Origin: Helicobacter sp. 'house sparrow 1' | GTDB taxonomy: Bacteria; Campylobacterota; Campylobacteria; Campylobacterales; Helicobacteraceae | Length of the DNA stretch: 64,000 nt | Direction of reading: 5' to 3' | Assembly (NCBI RefSeq): GCF_900199585.1 | Contig: NZ_FZQY01000008.1 | Coordinates: 124,001-188,000, forward strand | Shown: one piece after another, positions 53,083 to 61,905 of the stretch | Numbering within the stretch: position 1 is the stretch's first letter | Layout: the number at the start of each line of letters is the position of its first letter | The notes under the pieces: generated by a model | Told to the model about the DNA's origin: nothing | Database searches by the model: none | The model's input: the letters and a program-made list of their open reading frames with translations, nothing else | Position numbers and translations under genes: made by a program

Positions 53083-54225
53083 TTAGAATTTATATTGAAC
53101 AAACCCTCGAATAAGAATATACTCTTTGCCCCCAAAATAATCTACAGCTTCGCTCTTATTATCCATACCAATTGCTGCAATACCCAATTCCAAACCACTT
53201 AGCTTTTTAAGTGGTGTCCCGGAAGTTTTTATCTCCCAGTTAAAGATGTTCTTCCCACTAATAAAAGTATTTCTTATTGCTGCATGTACTTTAAAATAGC
53301 TTTTCATCTCATATTTAAGAAAACCATAAACTGTGATTGCATCCCCCCAAAACATCCCTACAGGTCTTTCAAAAACTGTATGTTGCCCAAATGCATCAAT
53401 CCTTGAAGCACCATCAGAATCAGTAGCTGAAAAACCCATTCCTCCTTCCAAACCATTCCAATACACTGAGCTATCTAGCATAAATAAGAAGCCAGCTCCA
53501 GCATTGGGTCCATACCACCCTTTATCCTGGATGTATGAGACAAAATCGGTACTCGCTTTGAAATAAATGGAATGTGGTAAAGGTAGATTTGTAGAAGCCT
53601 TAAAAGCCGCGGTAAAAAAGACTCCTGGTGCAAAATAAAAATAAGGGGTTATTGTTAGGGGAAAGTTAGGAATATCAATTGCACCTCTTAAAAGCATTGC
53701 ACCAACCACGCGATACATTTTTCTAAAACCACTATTATAGTAGTTCTCTGTATAAGCATTTCTAAAAGCCCAAGTAAAGTTTAAAGAAATATTGTTTAAT
53801 CCATCATAATCTACACTTATACCTTCTGTGTTATGAGTTATCCATTCCTCATCAATCTGATATCTACCTACTCTTATTCCAAATTTTTCATATTGATTGT
53901 AAAAATCCCCATACAAATTTGTTATTGTAAAAATGTCTTTATTTCTAGAAAATCCCCCAACATTCTGCTCAAATAGCTTAGCATTTAACCAAGCTTCCAT
54001 ACCTATCTTATATCCCCTATAACGAAGAGTTTGATAAGCCAATGACATATTTAAATCAACAAATGTAGGTTCTCTATTTGAGGCTTGTTGAGCATATGAG
54101 CCAACATGACCATTAAGATATCCCTGTTTAAAGGCTTCTTCAATTGTCCTAGCATCAGTATCTTGTGCCACAATAAAGTCTCCAAGACAGCAGATTAACA
54201 CCATTATGGATAAAAAAAATCTCAA
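53083..54225 (-). CDS. Helicobacter outer-membrane beta-barrel protein
   Basis: A 380-residue protein with a signal peptide (MLRFFLSIMVLICCLGDFIVA) and porin-like strands: TIEEAFKQGYLNGHVGSYAQ, KFGIRVGRYQIDEEW and ILIRGFVQYKF at the end. The opening resembles OprD-type Campylobacterota porins. I place the start at 54225, with AAGGA six bases upstream, rather than 60 bases earlier where there is no SD and no signal sequence. It is third in an OMP row read in the same direction but is not obviously paralogous to the other two. Confidence 0.75.
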   Translation of the reverse strand: MRFFLSIMVLICCLGDFIVAQDTDARTIEEAFKQGYLNGHVGSYAQQASNREPTFVDLNMSLAYQTLRYRGYKIGMEAWLNAKLFEQNVGGFSRNKDIFTITNLYGDFYNQYEKFGIRVGRYQIDEEWITHNTEGISVDYDGLNNISLNFTWAFRNAYTENYYNSGFRKMYRVVGAMLLRGAIDIPNFPLTITPYFYFAPGVFFTAAFKASTNLPLPHSIYFKASTDFVSYIQDKGWYGPNAGAGFLFMLDSSVYWNGLEGGMGFSATDSDGASRIDAFGQHTVFERPVGMFWGDAITVYGFLKYEMKSYFKVHAAIRNTFISGKNIFNWEIKTSGTPLKKLSGLELGIAAIGMDNKSEAVDYFGGKEYILIRGFVQYKF

Positions 54226-54379
54226 CATTAACTTCCTTGCTACTTTACATTTAATCCTAAAAGTTTTGGTGCAATGCAAAATCACTTTATCAAATTCTTT
54301 GCAAGAATAAGCAATTTCAGTTCCATTAAAATCAAATTCAACAATAAGAGCAATTTCAATAAAAAATTGAATTCCAAAA

Positions 54380-54409
54380 CTTGATTTAATTACACTAAAG
54401 TTTTATAAT
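54380..54409 (+). promoter_or_regulatory. HAIR-like HspR operator on the cbpA promoter
   Basis: TTGATT (54381-54386) and TATAAT (54404-54409) with a 17-base spacer form the promoter. CTTGATT-N7-ACTAAAG (54380-54400) matches the HspR binding consensus CTTGAGT-N7-ACTCAAG in 12 of 14 arm bases with exact spacing, and covers the -35. The regulated operon encodes HspR itself, so this is the expected autoregulatory site. Confidence 0.7.
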
Positions 54410-54455
54410 ACAAATACACTTAATTTTAAAAATAAAGTTCAAGGATACAAACCCA

Positions 54456-55337
54456 ATGAAAAAAAGTCTTTATGAAACTCTAGAAATATCCGAAAATGCA
54501 AGTCCTGAGGAAATAAAAAAAGCCTATAGAAAACTTGCAAGAAAATATCATCCAGACATTAATAAAGAAAAAGATGCCGAAGAAAAATTTAAAGAAATAA
54601 ATGCTGCTTATGAAATTTTGAGCGATGAAAACAAAAAGGCTCAATATGACCAGTTTGGGGATAGTATGTTTGGGGGACAAAACTTCAGCGATTTTGCTAG
54701 AAACCAAGGTAATATTAACCTTGATGATATTCTCTCATCTATTTTTGGAAGTAGTGGTGGATTTGGTGCTGGGAATAGGAGTTTTTTTGGGGGTGGTTTC
54801 AGTAACTTTGGAAGTTTTGATGGTTTTTCTCAAAGTCTTGATGTTCATAGTAGTCTTAATATCCCCTTTAAAACTGCAATTCTTGGAGGGAAAGAACATA
54901 TTCAATTACAATATGATAGTTTTGACATCAAAATACCTGCGGGTATTAAAGATGGGGAAACTATCAGAGTAAGGGGTAAGGGCAAGGGAAATGGGAACTT
55001 TAGAGGTGATTTATTGTTAAAAATCCAAATCATTGAAGACCCCACTTATACAAGAGATGGGGATAATCTTATCAAACAATGTGATATACCTCTTAAAGTT
55101 GCCCTATTTGGTGGAACTGTTAGTGTAGAGACACTCTATAAAGAAATTAAGCTCAAAATTCCAGAGAATACTAAAAATAATCAAAAATTTAGAATCAAGG
55201 AATTAGGTGCTAAAAATCGAAAAAATGGGCAAATGGGAGATCTTCATCTTAAGATAAATGTTATAATGCCACAACTACAAGATCTTTCCAAATCTCTACA
55301 AAAAAAGTTAAAAGAAGAATTGTCAGATCAAATTTAA
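54456..55337 (+). CDS. cbpA: DnaJ-like co-chaperone CbpA
   Basis: A 293-residue class II J-protein. The J domain spans residues 3-70, with HPD at 32-34 ([19 protein letters not shown]); a glycine/phenylalanine-rich linker follows to about residue 125, and then two substrate-binding beta domains. The zinc fingers of classical DnaJ are absent. It stimulates DnaK and may act in DNA binding or HspR function. The AAGGA at 54441-54445 is ten bases from the ATG, longer than usual. It heads the cbpA-hspR-rarA operon, the same as in H. pylori. Confidence 0.93.
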   Translation: MKKSLYETLEISENASPEEIKKAYRKLARKYHPDINKEKDAEEKFKEINAAYEILSDENKKAQYDQFGDSMFGGQNFSDFARNQGNINLDDILSSIFGSSGGFGAGNRSFFGGGFSNFGSFDGFSQSLDVHSSLNIPFKTAILGGKEHIQLQYDSFDIKIPAGIKDGETIRVRGKGKGNGNFRGDLLLKIQIIEDPTYTRDGDNLIKQCDIPLKVALFGGTVSVETLYKEIKLKIPENTKNNQKFRIKELGAKNRKNGQMGDLHLKINVIMPQLQDLSKSLQKKLKEELSDQI

Positions 55338-55353
55338 TCAAGGAGGTTTTCTT

Positions 55354-55719
55354 ATGTATAGTTATGATGAACCTGTTTATCTAATTAGTGTAGTTGCTAA
55401 AATTTTAGAAATCCATCCACAAACACTAAGACAATATGAAAAGGAAGGGTTAATTGAACCAGGAAGAACTGATGGGAAAATGAGGCTTTATTCTCAACGC
55501 GATATTGATAAAATCAAAACAATCTTAAGACTCACTAGAGATATGGGTGTAAATCTTGCAGGAGTAGATATTATCTTAAGATTAAAAGAAAAGCTTGATG
55601 AATTAGATAGTATTAATGAAGAACTTCGTAATAATTTCCAAAAAAAGTCACAAAATAGTGGCAATATTGGTGTAAAACAAAATTCCTATGAAGTTATTTT
55701 ATTTCGTAAAAATAAATGA
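55354..55719 (+). CDS. hspR: Heat-shock repressor HspR (MerR-like)
   Basis: A 121-residue MerR-family regulator. The winged-helix region YLISVVAKILEIHPQTLRQYEKEGLI-type DNA-binding motif spans residues 10-40 (shown here: VAKILEIHPQTLRQYEKEG), followed by GRTDGKMRLYSQRDIDKI and a coiled-coil dimer helix. HspR represses the chaperone operons, including its own, under non-stress conditions. AAGGAGG is six bases upstream. The gene overlaps rarA in ATGA. Confidence 0.93.
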   Translation: MYSYDEPVYLISVVAKILEIHPQTLRQYEKEGLIEPGRTDGKMRLYSQRDIDKIKTILRLTRDMGVNLAGVDIILRLKEKLDELDSINEELRNNFQKKSQNSGNIGVKQNSYEVILFRKNK

Positions 55720-56894
55720 AGAATCTTGCAAAGTTATTATGTCCAGATAGGATTGAAGACTTTGTAGGACAAGAGCATATCTTATCACAAAATTCTTATC
55801 TTTCTTTGGCCATAAAAAATAGACAATTTCCCCATAGTTTTTTTTATGGCCCCCCTGGCAGTGGTAAAACAACACTAGCAAAAATTATAGCCAAAGAGTT
55901 AGGTCAGGAGTTTTTAGAATTTAATGGTGTAGATTTTAGATTAGAAAATTTAAGAACACAGCTAAAAAAACTCTCTCTTATCTCAAAGCCTGTTGTTTTT
56001 ATAGATGAAATCCACCGCTTAAGCAAGACTCAACAAGAATTTTTACTTCCCATAATGGAGAATTATCAAGCTATTATCATTGGTGCAAGCACAGAAAATC
56101 CATTTTATACACTTACCCAAGCAATCAGATCACGAAGTTTTTTGTTTGAGCTTTATCCTCTCTCAAATCCCCATCTTGAAAAAATTCTCCACAAAGCTCT
56201 TACTTTACATTCCTGTGAAATCACAGATGATGCAAAGCGATATTTAATTGAATCTAGCAATGGAGATGCTAGAGCGATGCTTCATTGCCTAGAACTCTCA
56301 ATCTTAAATCCTCCCATCACTCTTGAAAAATTAAAAACCATACGACCCAATTATTTAGGGGATGGCAGTAGTGAAAAAAATACGCACTACAATCTTATTT
56401 CAGCTCTCATAAAATCTATTAGAGGGAGTGATTTAGATGCTAGTATCTATTATCTTGCACGCCTGATTGATGGTGGAGAAAGTGCAGATTTTATCGCCAG
56501 ACGCTTAGTAATTTTAGCAAGTGAAGATATAGGAAATGCCAATCCAAATGCGATAAATCTCGCCACATCAACTCTAGTGGGTGTTTCTAAAATTGGTTAT
56601 CCAGAAGCAAGAATCTTGCTTGCACAATGTGTAATTTATTTTGCAAGCTCTCCAAAATCCAACACAGCATATCAAGCCATTAATTCTGCACTTGATTTTG
56701 TAAAAAACAATCAAAAAGCATCCATACCAAAAAATATATTGCCTAATTCAAAAGATTATTTATATCCTCATAATTTTGGTGGTTGGGTACAACAAGAATA
56801 TTTATCACAACCCTTGCATTTTGTAGAGCTCACTCAAAAAGGATTTGAAAAAACCCTAAAAGAGTGGGTAGAAAAAATTAAGCAAAAGCAATAA
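55716..56894 (+). CDS. rarA: Replication-associated recombination AAA ATPase RarA
   Basis: A 392-residue AAA+ protein of the RarA/MgsA/WRNIP1 family with Walker A GPPGSGKTTLAKI, Walker B VVFIDEIHRL, sensor ASTENPFYTL and the C-terminal tetramer region (EDIGNANPNAINLA, KNILPNSKDYLYPHNFGGWVQQEY). It works at stalled forks and on single-strand DNA ends. Its start overlaps hspR, so it is likely under HspR control too, which is unusual for a replication gene but conserved in Helicobacter as I recall. Confidence 0.93.
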   Translation: MKNLAKLLCPDRIEDFVGQEHILSQNSYLSLAIKNRQFPHSFFYGPPGSGKTTLAKIIAKELGQEFLEFNGVDFRLENLRTQLKKLSLISKPVVFIDEIHRLSKTQQEFLLPIMENYQAIIIGASTENPFYTLTQAIRSRSFLFELYPLSNPHLEKILHKALTLHSCEITDDAKRYLIESSNGDARAMLHCLELSILNPPITLEKLKTIRPNYLGDGSSEKNTHYNLISALIKSIRGSDLDASIYYLARLIDGGESADFIARRLVILASEDIGNANPNAINLATSTLVGVSKIGYPEARILLAQCVIYFASSPKSNTAYQAINSALDFVKNNQKASIPKNILPNSKDYLYPHNFGGWVQQEYLSQPLHFVELTQKGFEKTLKEWVEKIKQKQ

Positions 56895-57820
56895 TGATGC
56901 GACATCTTATTATTTTGGTTTTTCTGCTTACTTCTTTTGCCTACTCTGCATCAAAAATCAATAAGGACCTTAAAGATTTAACACTTGATGCAACCAGAGA
57001 GGGTTGGGACATAGCCTTTGATAGAATTGCTTTAAATTTATCCTCTACAAGTATTAAAAATCAAAAGCAATATTCTGGATTCTCCAATACCCATTTTAAA
57101 GGAGATTCTCAAATTATTGCCGAGGCTTCCTTATTATTTCATAGCAATTACTATGCAAAGCACTTTGTTATTTTCAATACTCTATATGGAGAATATGGTC
57201 GTAATATTATCTATCCATCTAATGGAAAAATGATTGATAATACAACTTTAGATAGAATAATTATTTCCACGGATTACACACAAAAAATATGGAATTTTGA
57301 GAATCTATGGGGAGGCTTTGATATGGGGCCTTATGCCCAATTATCTTATCAAACACAATTTTTTAAGCAAAACAACTCAAATCGTACTAATATTTTTCGA
57401 CTTAACACGGGGATTAAACTATTTGATGGAAAATACCTAAAAAATTTTTATGTAAGTTTTTTTGGTGAAGAGGATTTTACCTACACAACACCAAGACAAA
57501 GTTTTGGTTTTAATACAGGTCTGAATATACAATATAGTTTTAATGAACATGTGAAACTTGTAAATTTTATAAGTTTTAAGCAATACATTATTAATAATTA
57601 TCCACCAAGCTATAATCCTCAACTTGAACTTGAATGGAATCTAAGACTTGAGGCTTCCATATTTAAATATTTTAGCATTGCCCCCTCTTTAAATCTCTAT
57701 CTTTTAAAGGGAAAATATTTTGAAAAGTCTGCAACCAACCTTCTATTAGGGGTATCACTTATTTATGGTCAAACTTTTATAGATTCTAAAATTGCCAAAC
57801 GCAAAAAAGAAAAAGAATAA
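56894..57820 (+). CDS. Predicted outer-membrane or periplasmic beta-rich protein
   Basis: A 308-residue protein with a signal peptide (MMRHLIILVFLLTSFAYSASK). The mature part is beta-rich with alternating hydrophobic residues and resembles DUF3078-like barrel proteins: GWDIAFDRIALNLSSTSIK near the start, then VIFNTLYGEYGRNII, YAQLSYQTQFF and LLLGVSLIYGQTF. The basic tail RKKEKE is not the aromatic end expected of a classical barrel. Its ATG overlaps the rarA stop; a second ATG follows directly. In H. pylori fur lies here instead, so this is a difference in gene order. Confidence 0.6.
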   Translation: MMRHLIILVFLLTSFAYSASKINKDLKDLTLDATREGWDIAFDRIALNLSSTSIKNQKQYSGFSNTHFKGDSQIIAEASLLFHSNYYAKHFVIFNTLYGEYGRNIIYPSNGKMIDNTTLDRIIISTDYTQKIWNFENLWGGFDMGPYAQLSYQTQFFKQNNSNRTNIFRLNTGIKLFDGKYLKNFYVSFFGEEDFTYTTPRQSFGFNTGLNIQYSFNEHVKLVNFISFKQYIINNYPPSYNPQLELEWNLRLEASIFKYFSIAPSLNLYLLKGKYFEKSATNLLLGVSLIYGQTFIDSKIAKRKKEKE

Positions 57821-57911
57821 TCTTTCAAAATCCTAAATATACTTAAGCCCCATTTTAGAATATAAAATTTTAAACTTTACGATAAAATAGCTAAAAAGCA
57901 AAAGGAAAAAT

Positions 57912-58160
57912 GTGTTTAAGACACTGACACTTGCAAGTATCTATGAACTCCAAGGTTTTAAGGATGAGGCTCTTGTTATTTATGAAGAGATTCTCAATAA
58001 AGATCCCAATAATTTTGAAGCAAAACAAGCTATAACAAGACTAAAAAAGACACAAAAGAGTTCTATACAAGTCAACCAAAAAGCCAAAATGTTCTTTATA
58101 AATGCTCGTAACACAGAAGAACTCAAGACTTTTGAAAGGTGGTTAATGCAATGGAACTAA
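57912..58160 (+). CDS. Small TPR-like protein
   Basis: An 82-residue protein containing one tetratricopeptide unit (LASIYELQGFKDEALVIYEEILNKDPNNFEAKQAITRL) and a charged tail ending FERWLMQWN. The start is GTG at 57912, with AAAGGA five bases upstream. It overlaps the next gene by ten bases, and the pair sits just before arsR, an arrangement also present in H. pylori. The function is unknown. Confidence 0.75.
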   Translation: MFKTLTLASIYELQGFKDEALVIYEEILNKDPNNFEAKQAITRLKKTQKSSIQVNQKAKMFFINARNTEELKTFERWLMQWN

Positions 58161-58447
58161 AAGATCTGATTTTACAAACAATTAATGAATTTGATGATGA
58201 AAATATAGATGTATCTCAAGGAGAATTTCCTACTAAAAAAGATCCAAATTCTCCAACTCAAAATCAAAGAATTGACATTCAAATTGATGCAAGATTTTTA
58301 GAGCTATTAAGAGAAAAAACTCTAGTGTTATTTGAAGGGTTGCAATCAAGCCAAACAAAAAATCTCTCTGACAAGCTTGACTTGGTTATTAACTATCTAG
58401 AATACCAATTATCCCTAATTGATGAAGCTTTACAAAAAAAGATTTAA
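58151..58447 (+). CDS. Conserved small protein upstream of arsR, unknown function
   Basis: A 98-residue acidic cytosolic protein: MELKDLILQTINEFDDENID at the front and a helical hairpin (DARFLELLREKTLVLFEGLQSS, DKLDLVINYLEYQLSLIDEAL) at the back, likely a helical bundle or coiled coil. The ATG at 58151 is chosen because AAGGTGG lies eight bases upstream. It is translationally coupled to the TPR-like gene. There is no recognised domain. Confidence 0.7.
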   Translation: MELKDLILQTINEFDDENIDVSQGEFPTKKDPNSPTQNQRIDIQIDARFLELLREKTLVLFEGLQSSQTKNLSDKLDLVINYLEYQLSLIDEALQKKI

Positions 58448-58537
58448 TTTAATGAGTCTTTAAATCTTTTTAAGCTAATATTCTTAGTCTTATGGAATTT
58501 AGAATTCTGTCTTACATAAAAATTTGGAGTATTTAAA

Positions 58538-59218
58538 ATGCTAAATATATTAATGATCGAAGATGATATGGAGTTGGCAGAAATCTTAAGCGAGTTTTTA
58601 GAGCAACATGGCGTGAAAGTAACAAATTATGATGAGCCATATACTGGTATGAGTGCTCTAGCAACGCATAATTATGACCTTTTATTACTTGATTTAACTC
58701 TGCCTAATTTAGATGGCCTAGAAGTATGTAAGAGAGTGGCTAAGCAAAAAAATATCCCTATTATAATCTCATCAGCAAGAAGTGATCTAGATGATAAAGT
58801 TAAAGCATTAGAATATGGTGCGGATGATTATATTCCAAAGCCTTATGATCCTCAAGAACTTTTAGCAAGAATCCATTCTCTTTTAAGACGCTATAACAAA
58901 AAAGAAGTAAAAAGTGAGCAAAAAGACAAAGATAATATTTTTAGAATTGATAAAGAAAGTAGAGATGTGTATTTCAAAGACAAAAAAATTGATTTGACTC
59001 GTGCAGAATATGAAATCCTTACGCTTTTAATCAGCAAAAAAGGTCATGTGTTTTCACGAGAAGCAATCGCAATTGAATCTGAATCTATTAATCCTGAAAG
59101 CTCAAATAAGAGCATAGATGTTATTATCGGGAGATTACGAGCAAAAATAGAAGATAATCCAAAAAAACCACAATATATAATTTCTGTGAGAGGTGTTGGG
59201 TATAAGCTAGAAGCCTAA
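58538..59218 (+). CDS. arsR: OmpR-type response regulator ArsR
   Basis: A 226-residue regulator with an N-terminal receiver (D9-D10 pocket, phosphorylation site D52 in [18 protein letters not shown] near residue 102) and a C-terminal winged helix ([46 protein letters not shown]). In H. pylori the ArsRS system responds to acid and controls urease and adhesins. Residue D52 matches the H. pylori number. It is followed eight bases later by the sensor kinase. Confidence 0.9.
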   Translation: MLNILMIEDDMELAEILSEFLEQHGVKVTNYDEPYTGMSALATHNYDLLLLDLTLPNLDGLEVCKRVAKQKNIPIIISSARSDLDDKVKALEYGADDYIPKPYDPQELLARIHSLLRRYNKKEVKSEQKDKDNIFRIDKESRDVYFKDKKIDLTRAEYEILTLLISKKGHVFSREAIAIESESINPESSNKSIDVIIGRLRAKIEDNPKKPQYIISVRGVGYKLEA

Positions 59219-59225
59219 TTTAAGA

Positions 59226-60521
59226 ATGATTAAAAACTCAATTTTTTTAAAGATTACTTTATTATTCCTGTTTGCCTTAGTTAGCTTTTTTGCTTTTTCT
59301 TTCTATTTTATAAGATTTCAAATGGATATTGAATCTAAGCAAGTCGTAGCAAAATATAAGCAATTTACTACAGTGATTAATCATATTGTAACTAGTAATG
59401 GTGATTTAAACACAGTTGAAAAATTTTTAAAGGAGTTGGGTTTTGAAGTCACCAAAGATGAACAGATCAAAGAAATACTACTAAACTACAATCCTCTACC
59501 CCCTGTTTTTGGTGGATTATTTGCAAAAACAATCCAAATAAAAAATGAAATCTATATTCTATTGGAAACACAGGATAAGGCTGTCTTATATAAAGATACC
59601 TATGGCACAAATTATCAAACCTACTATTTTATTACTCTTGTTGGAATCTTTTTACTTGTTTTTATCTTTGCACTTTTAATCCGAAGATTATTGCCATTAA
59701 GAAAATTACGACTTCAAATTAGAAAATTTGCAAATGGGGATCTTAATGTAGAATGCAAGACAAAGCAGTCTGATGAAATTGGAGAATTGGCAAATGAGTT
59801 TGATAATGCCATTAAAAAAATTACTGCTTTAAGCGAATCTAGATTCTTATTCTTAAGATCCATTATGCACGAGCTTAAGACCCCCATTACAAAAGGAAGA
59901 ATTACTGCAGAGATGGTCGAGAATACTCTTCACAAAGAACGATTAATTTCTGTTTTCAAACGGCTTCAAATCCTTATTGATGGACTTGCCAAGATGGAGC
60001 AGATTACTTCAAAAAACCTTAATATTACAAAAGAAGAATTTTTGCTTGAAGATTTGATCGAACATACAAAAAAGATGCTTCTGATTGACAAAATGGAAGT
60101 AGATCCAATTGTTTTAAATAATCCCAATGATGTAATTAAGGCAGATTTTGAGCTCTTTGCAATGGCTGTTAAAAATCTATTGGATAATGCTATTAAATAT
60201 AGTACGGATAAAAAAGTATATATAGAAACAAAATGCTTTGATTTGATCATATCCAATAGAGGTGAGGCATTAAAAGAGGATTTCAATCAATACTTTAAGC
60301 CCTACTTTAGAGATCAACACAAAAATACACAAGGGGGATTTGGTCTAGGAATTTATATCATCAAAAATACTCTTGATACTCAAGGATTTAATCTAGATTA
60401 TCAACATGAAAATGGAATAAATTACTTTATAATTCGCGATTGTATCGTAGAAAATTTTTGTGTAGTTCCTAAAAAGAAAACATCAGATCAACAGGAGGAA
60501 AAGATTGAAACAATGGAATGA
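59226..60521 (+). CDS. arsS: Sensor histidine kinase ArsS
   Basis: A 431-residue kinase: helix 1 (residues 8-30), a periplasmic sensor of about 105 residues, helix 2 (135-153), a HAMP linker, the H-box RSIMHELKTPITKGR with phospho-acceptor H215, and an ATPase domain with KNLLDNAIKYS (N box) and GGFGLGIYIIK (G box). The sensor contains only one histidine (H53), while H. pylori ArsS uses several to sense acid. It overlaps purF by 17 bases. The gene neighbourhood upstream of hemB is as in H. pylori. Confidence 0.88.
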   Translation: MIKNSIFLKITLLFLFALVSFFAFSFYFIRFQMDIESKQVVAKYKQFTTVINHIVTSNGDLNTVEKFLKELGFEVTKDEQIKEILLNYNPLPPVFGGLFAKTIQIKNEIYILLETQDKAVLYKDTYGTNYQTYYFITLVGIFLLVFIFALLIRRLLPLRKLRLQIRKFANGDLNVECKTKQSDEIGELANEFDNAIKKITALSESRFLFLRSIMHELKTPITKGRITAEMVENTLHKERLISVFKRLQILIDGLAKMEQITSKNLNITKEEFLLEDLIEHTKKMLLIDKMEVDPIVLNNPNDVIKADFELFAMAVKNLLDNAIKYSTDKKVYIETKCFDLIISNRGEALKEDFNQYFKPYFRDQHKNTQGGFGLGIYIIKNTLDTQGFNLDYQHENGINYFIIRDCIVENFCVVPKKKTSDQQEEKIETME

Positions 60522-61905
60522 AGAGTGTGCTGTTGTAGGAGTTTATAATGTCAAAAACTCTGCATTAAAAAGCTATTACGCTCTTTTTGCAATGCAACAC
60601 AGAGGTCAAGAAGCTAGTGGTATTAGCTCCAGTGATGGGACAAAAATCTATACACATAAGGGAAATGGTCTAGTCACAGAAATTTTTAATGAGAAGAATC
60701 TGCAAAATCTTGTTGGAATGTCTAGTATTGGGCACAACCGCTATTCTACTGCAGGAAAAGATTCTAGTGGTGATGCTCAACCTATCTTTGCAAAGTACAG
60801 TCTTGGAGAAATTTCTGTTGTGCATAATGGAAATCTTACAAATGCAAAAATGATACGCTCAGAATTAATCAAGAATGGAGCAATCTTTCAAAGCCATCTT
60901 GATACAGAAAATTTAATTCATCTGATCGCTCAAAACAAAAAAGAAAAACTCTTAGAAAGGATTATAGATTCTTTAAAGATAATTGATGGAGCTTATGCTC
61001 TTGTTTTTTTATCTAGAACAAAAATGTTTGCAGTTAGAGATCCTTATGGACTGCGCCCACTATGCCTTGGAAAGATTACAAATGAAGATGGAAGCATTGG
61101 TTATATTGTGGCTAGCGAAAGCTGTGCCTTTGATCTCATAGGAGCAGAATACATTAGGGAGATTGAAGCAGGGGAAATGGTTATCTTTGAGGGATTGGGT
61201 GAAAAATATATCTCTCCTCCAAAATCCATACAAGTTTTAAAACCAAAGAAATATCCCTGTGTCTTTGAGTTTATTTATTTTGCAAGACCTGATAGCAAGG
61301 TCTTTGGAAAAAATGTCTATGAAATTAGGAAAAATATGGGCAGAGAGCTTGCAAGAGAATATAAATTACAAGCTGATATGGTAATACCTGTTCCTGATAG
61401 TGGAGTTGCAGCAGCAATTGGATATGCAAAAGAAAGTGGAATTGATTTTGAATTAGGCATCATTAGAAACCATTATGTAGGCAGAACTTTTATTGAACCC
61501 TCACAGAGTTTAAGAGAGCTTAAGGTAAGATTAAAACTAAATCCAATTGCTGAATTAATAAAGGATAAAGAAATTATTGTGATTGATGATTCTGTGGTTA
61601 GGGGAACAACAAGCAAACAAATTGTTAAGATTTTAAGGCTTGCTGGCGCAAAAAAAATCCATCTCCTAATCAGTGCTCCTCAAACAATATCTCCTTGTTA
61701 TTATGGAGTAGATACACCAAATAGCGATGAGCTTATCTGCGCAAATTATTCTCTTGAAGAAGTAAGAAACTTTATTGGGGCTGATACACTTGGATTTTTA
61801 TCTCTTAAAGGACTTTCAAAAAGTCTTGGGGAACCAAATAGTAGCTTCTGTCAAGCCTGTTTTGATAAAAATTACATCGATGATTATACAAGAGGCAATC
61901 AGTGA
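60505..61905 (+). CDS. purF: Amidophosphoribosyltransferase
   Basis: A 466-residue enzyme for the first committed step of purine synthesis (PRPP plus glutamine to phosphoribosylamine). The glutaminase nucleophile is C8 in EECAVVGVYN after a seven-residue propeptide, followed by HRGQEASGIS and RYSTAG; the PRPP-binding motif is IIVIDDSVVRGTT. The start is TTG at 60505, with AGGAGG about eight bases upstream. Four cysteines near the C-terminus (ISPCYYG, ELICAN, SSFCQACFD) suggest the Fe-S form seen in Bacillus PurF. H. pylori lacks this gene. Confidence 0.95.
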   Translation: MKQWNEECAVVGVYNVKNSALKSYYALFAMQHRGQEASGISSSDGTKIYTHKGNGLVTEIFNEKNLQNLVGMSSIGHNRYSTAGKDSSGDAQPIFAKYSLGEISVVHNGNLTNAKMIRSELIKNGAIFQSHLDTENLIHLIAQNKKEKLLERIIDSLKIIDGAYALVFLSRTKMFAVRDPYGLRPLCLGKITNEDGSIGYIVASESCAFDLIGAEYIREIEAGEMVIFEGLGEKYISPPKSIQVLKPKKYPCVFEFIYFARPDSKVFGKNVYEIRKNMGRELAREYKLQADMVIPVPDSGVAAAIGYAKESGIDFELGIIRNHYVGRTFIEPSQSLRELKVRLKLNPIAELIKDKEIIVIDDSVVRGTTSKQIVKILRLAGAKKIHLLISAPQTISPCYYGVDTPNSDELICANYSLEEVRNFIGADTLGFLSLKGLSKSLGEPNSSFCQACFDKNYIDDYTRGNQ

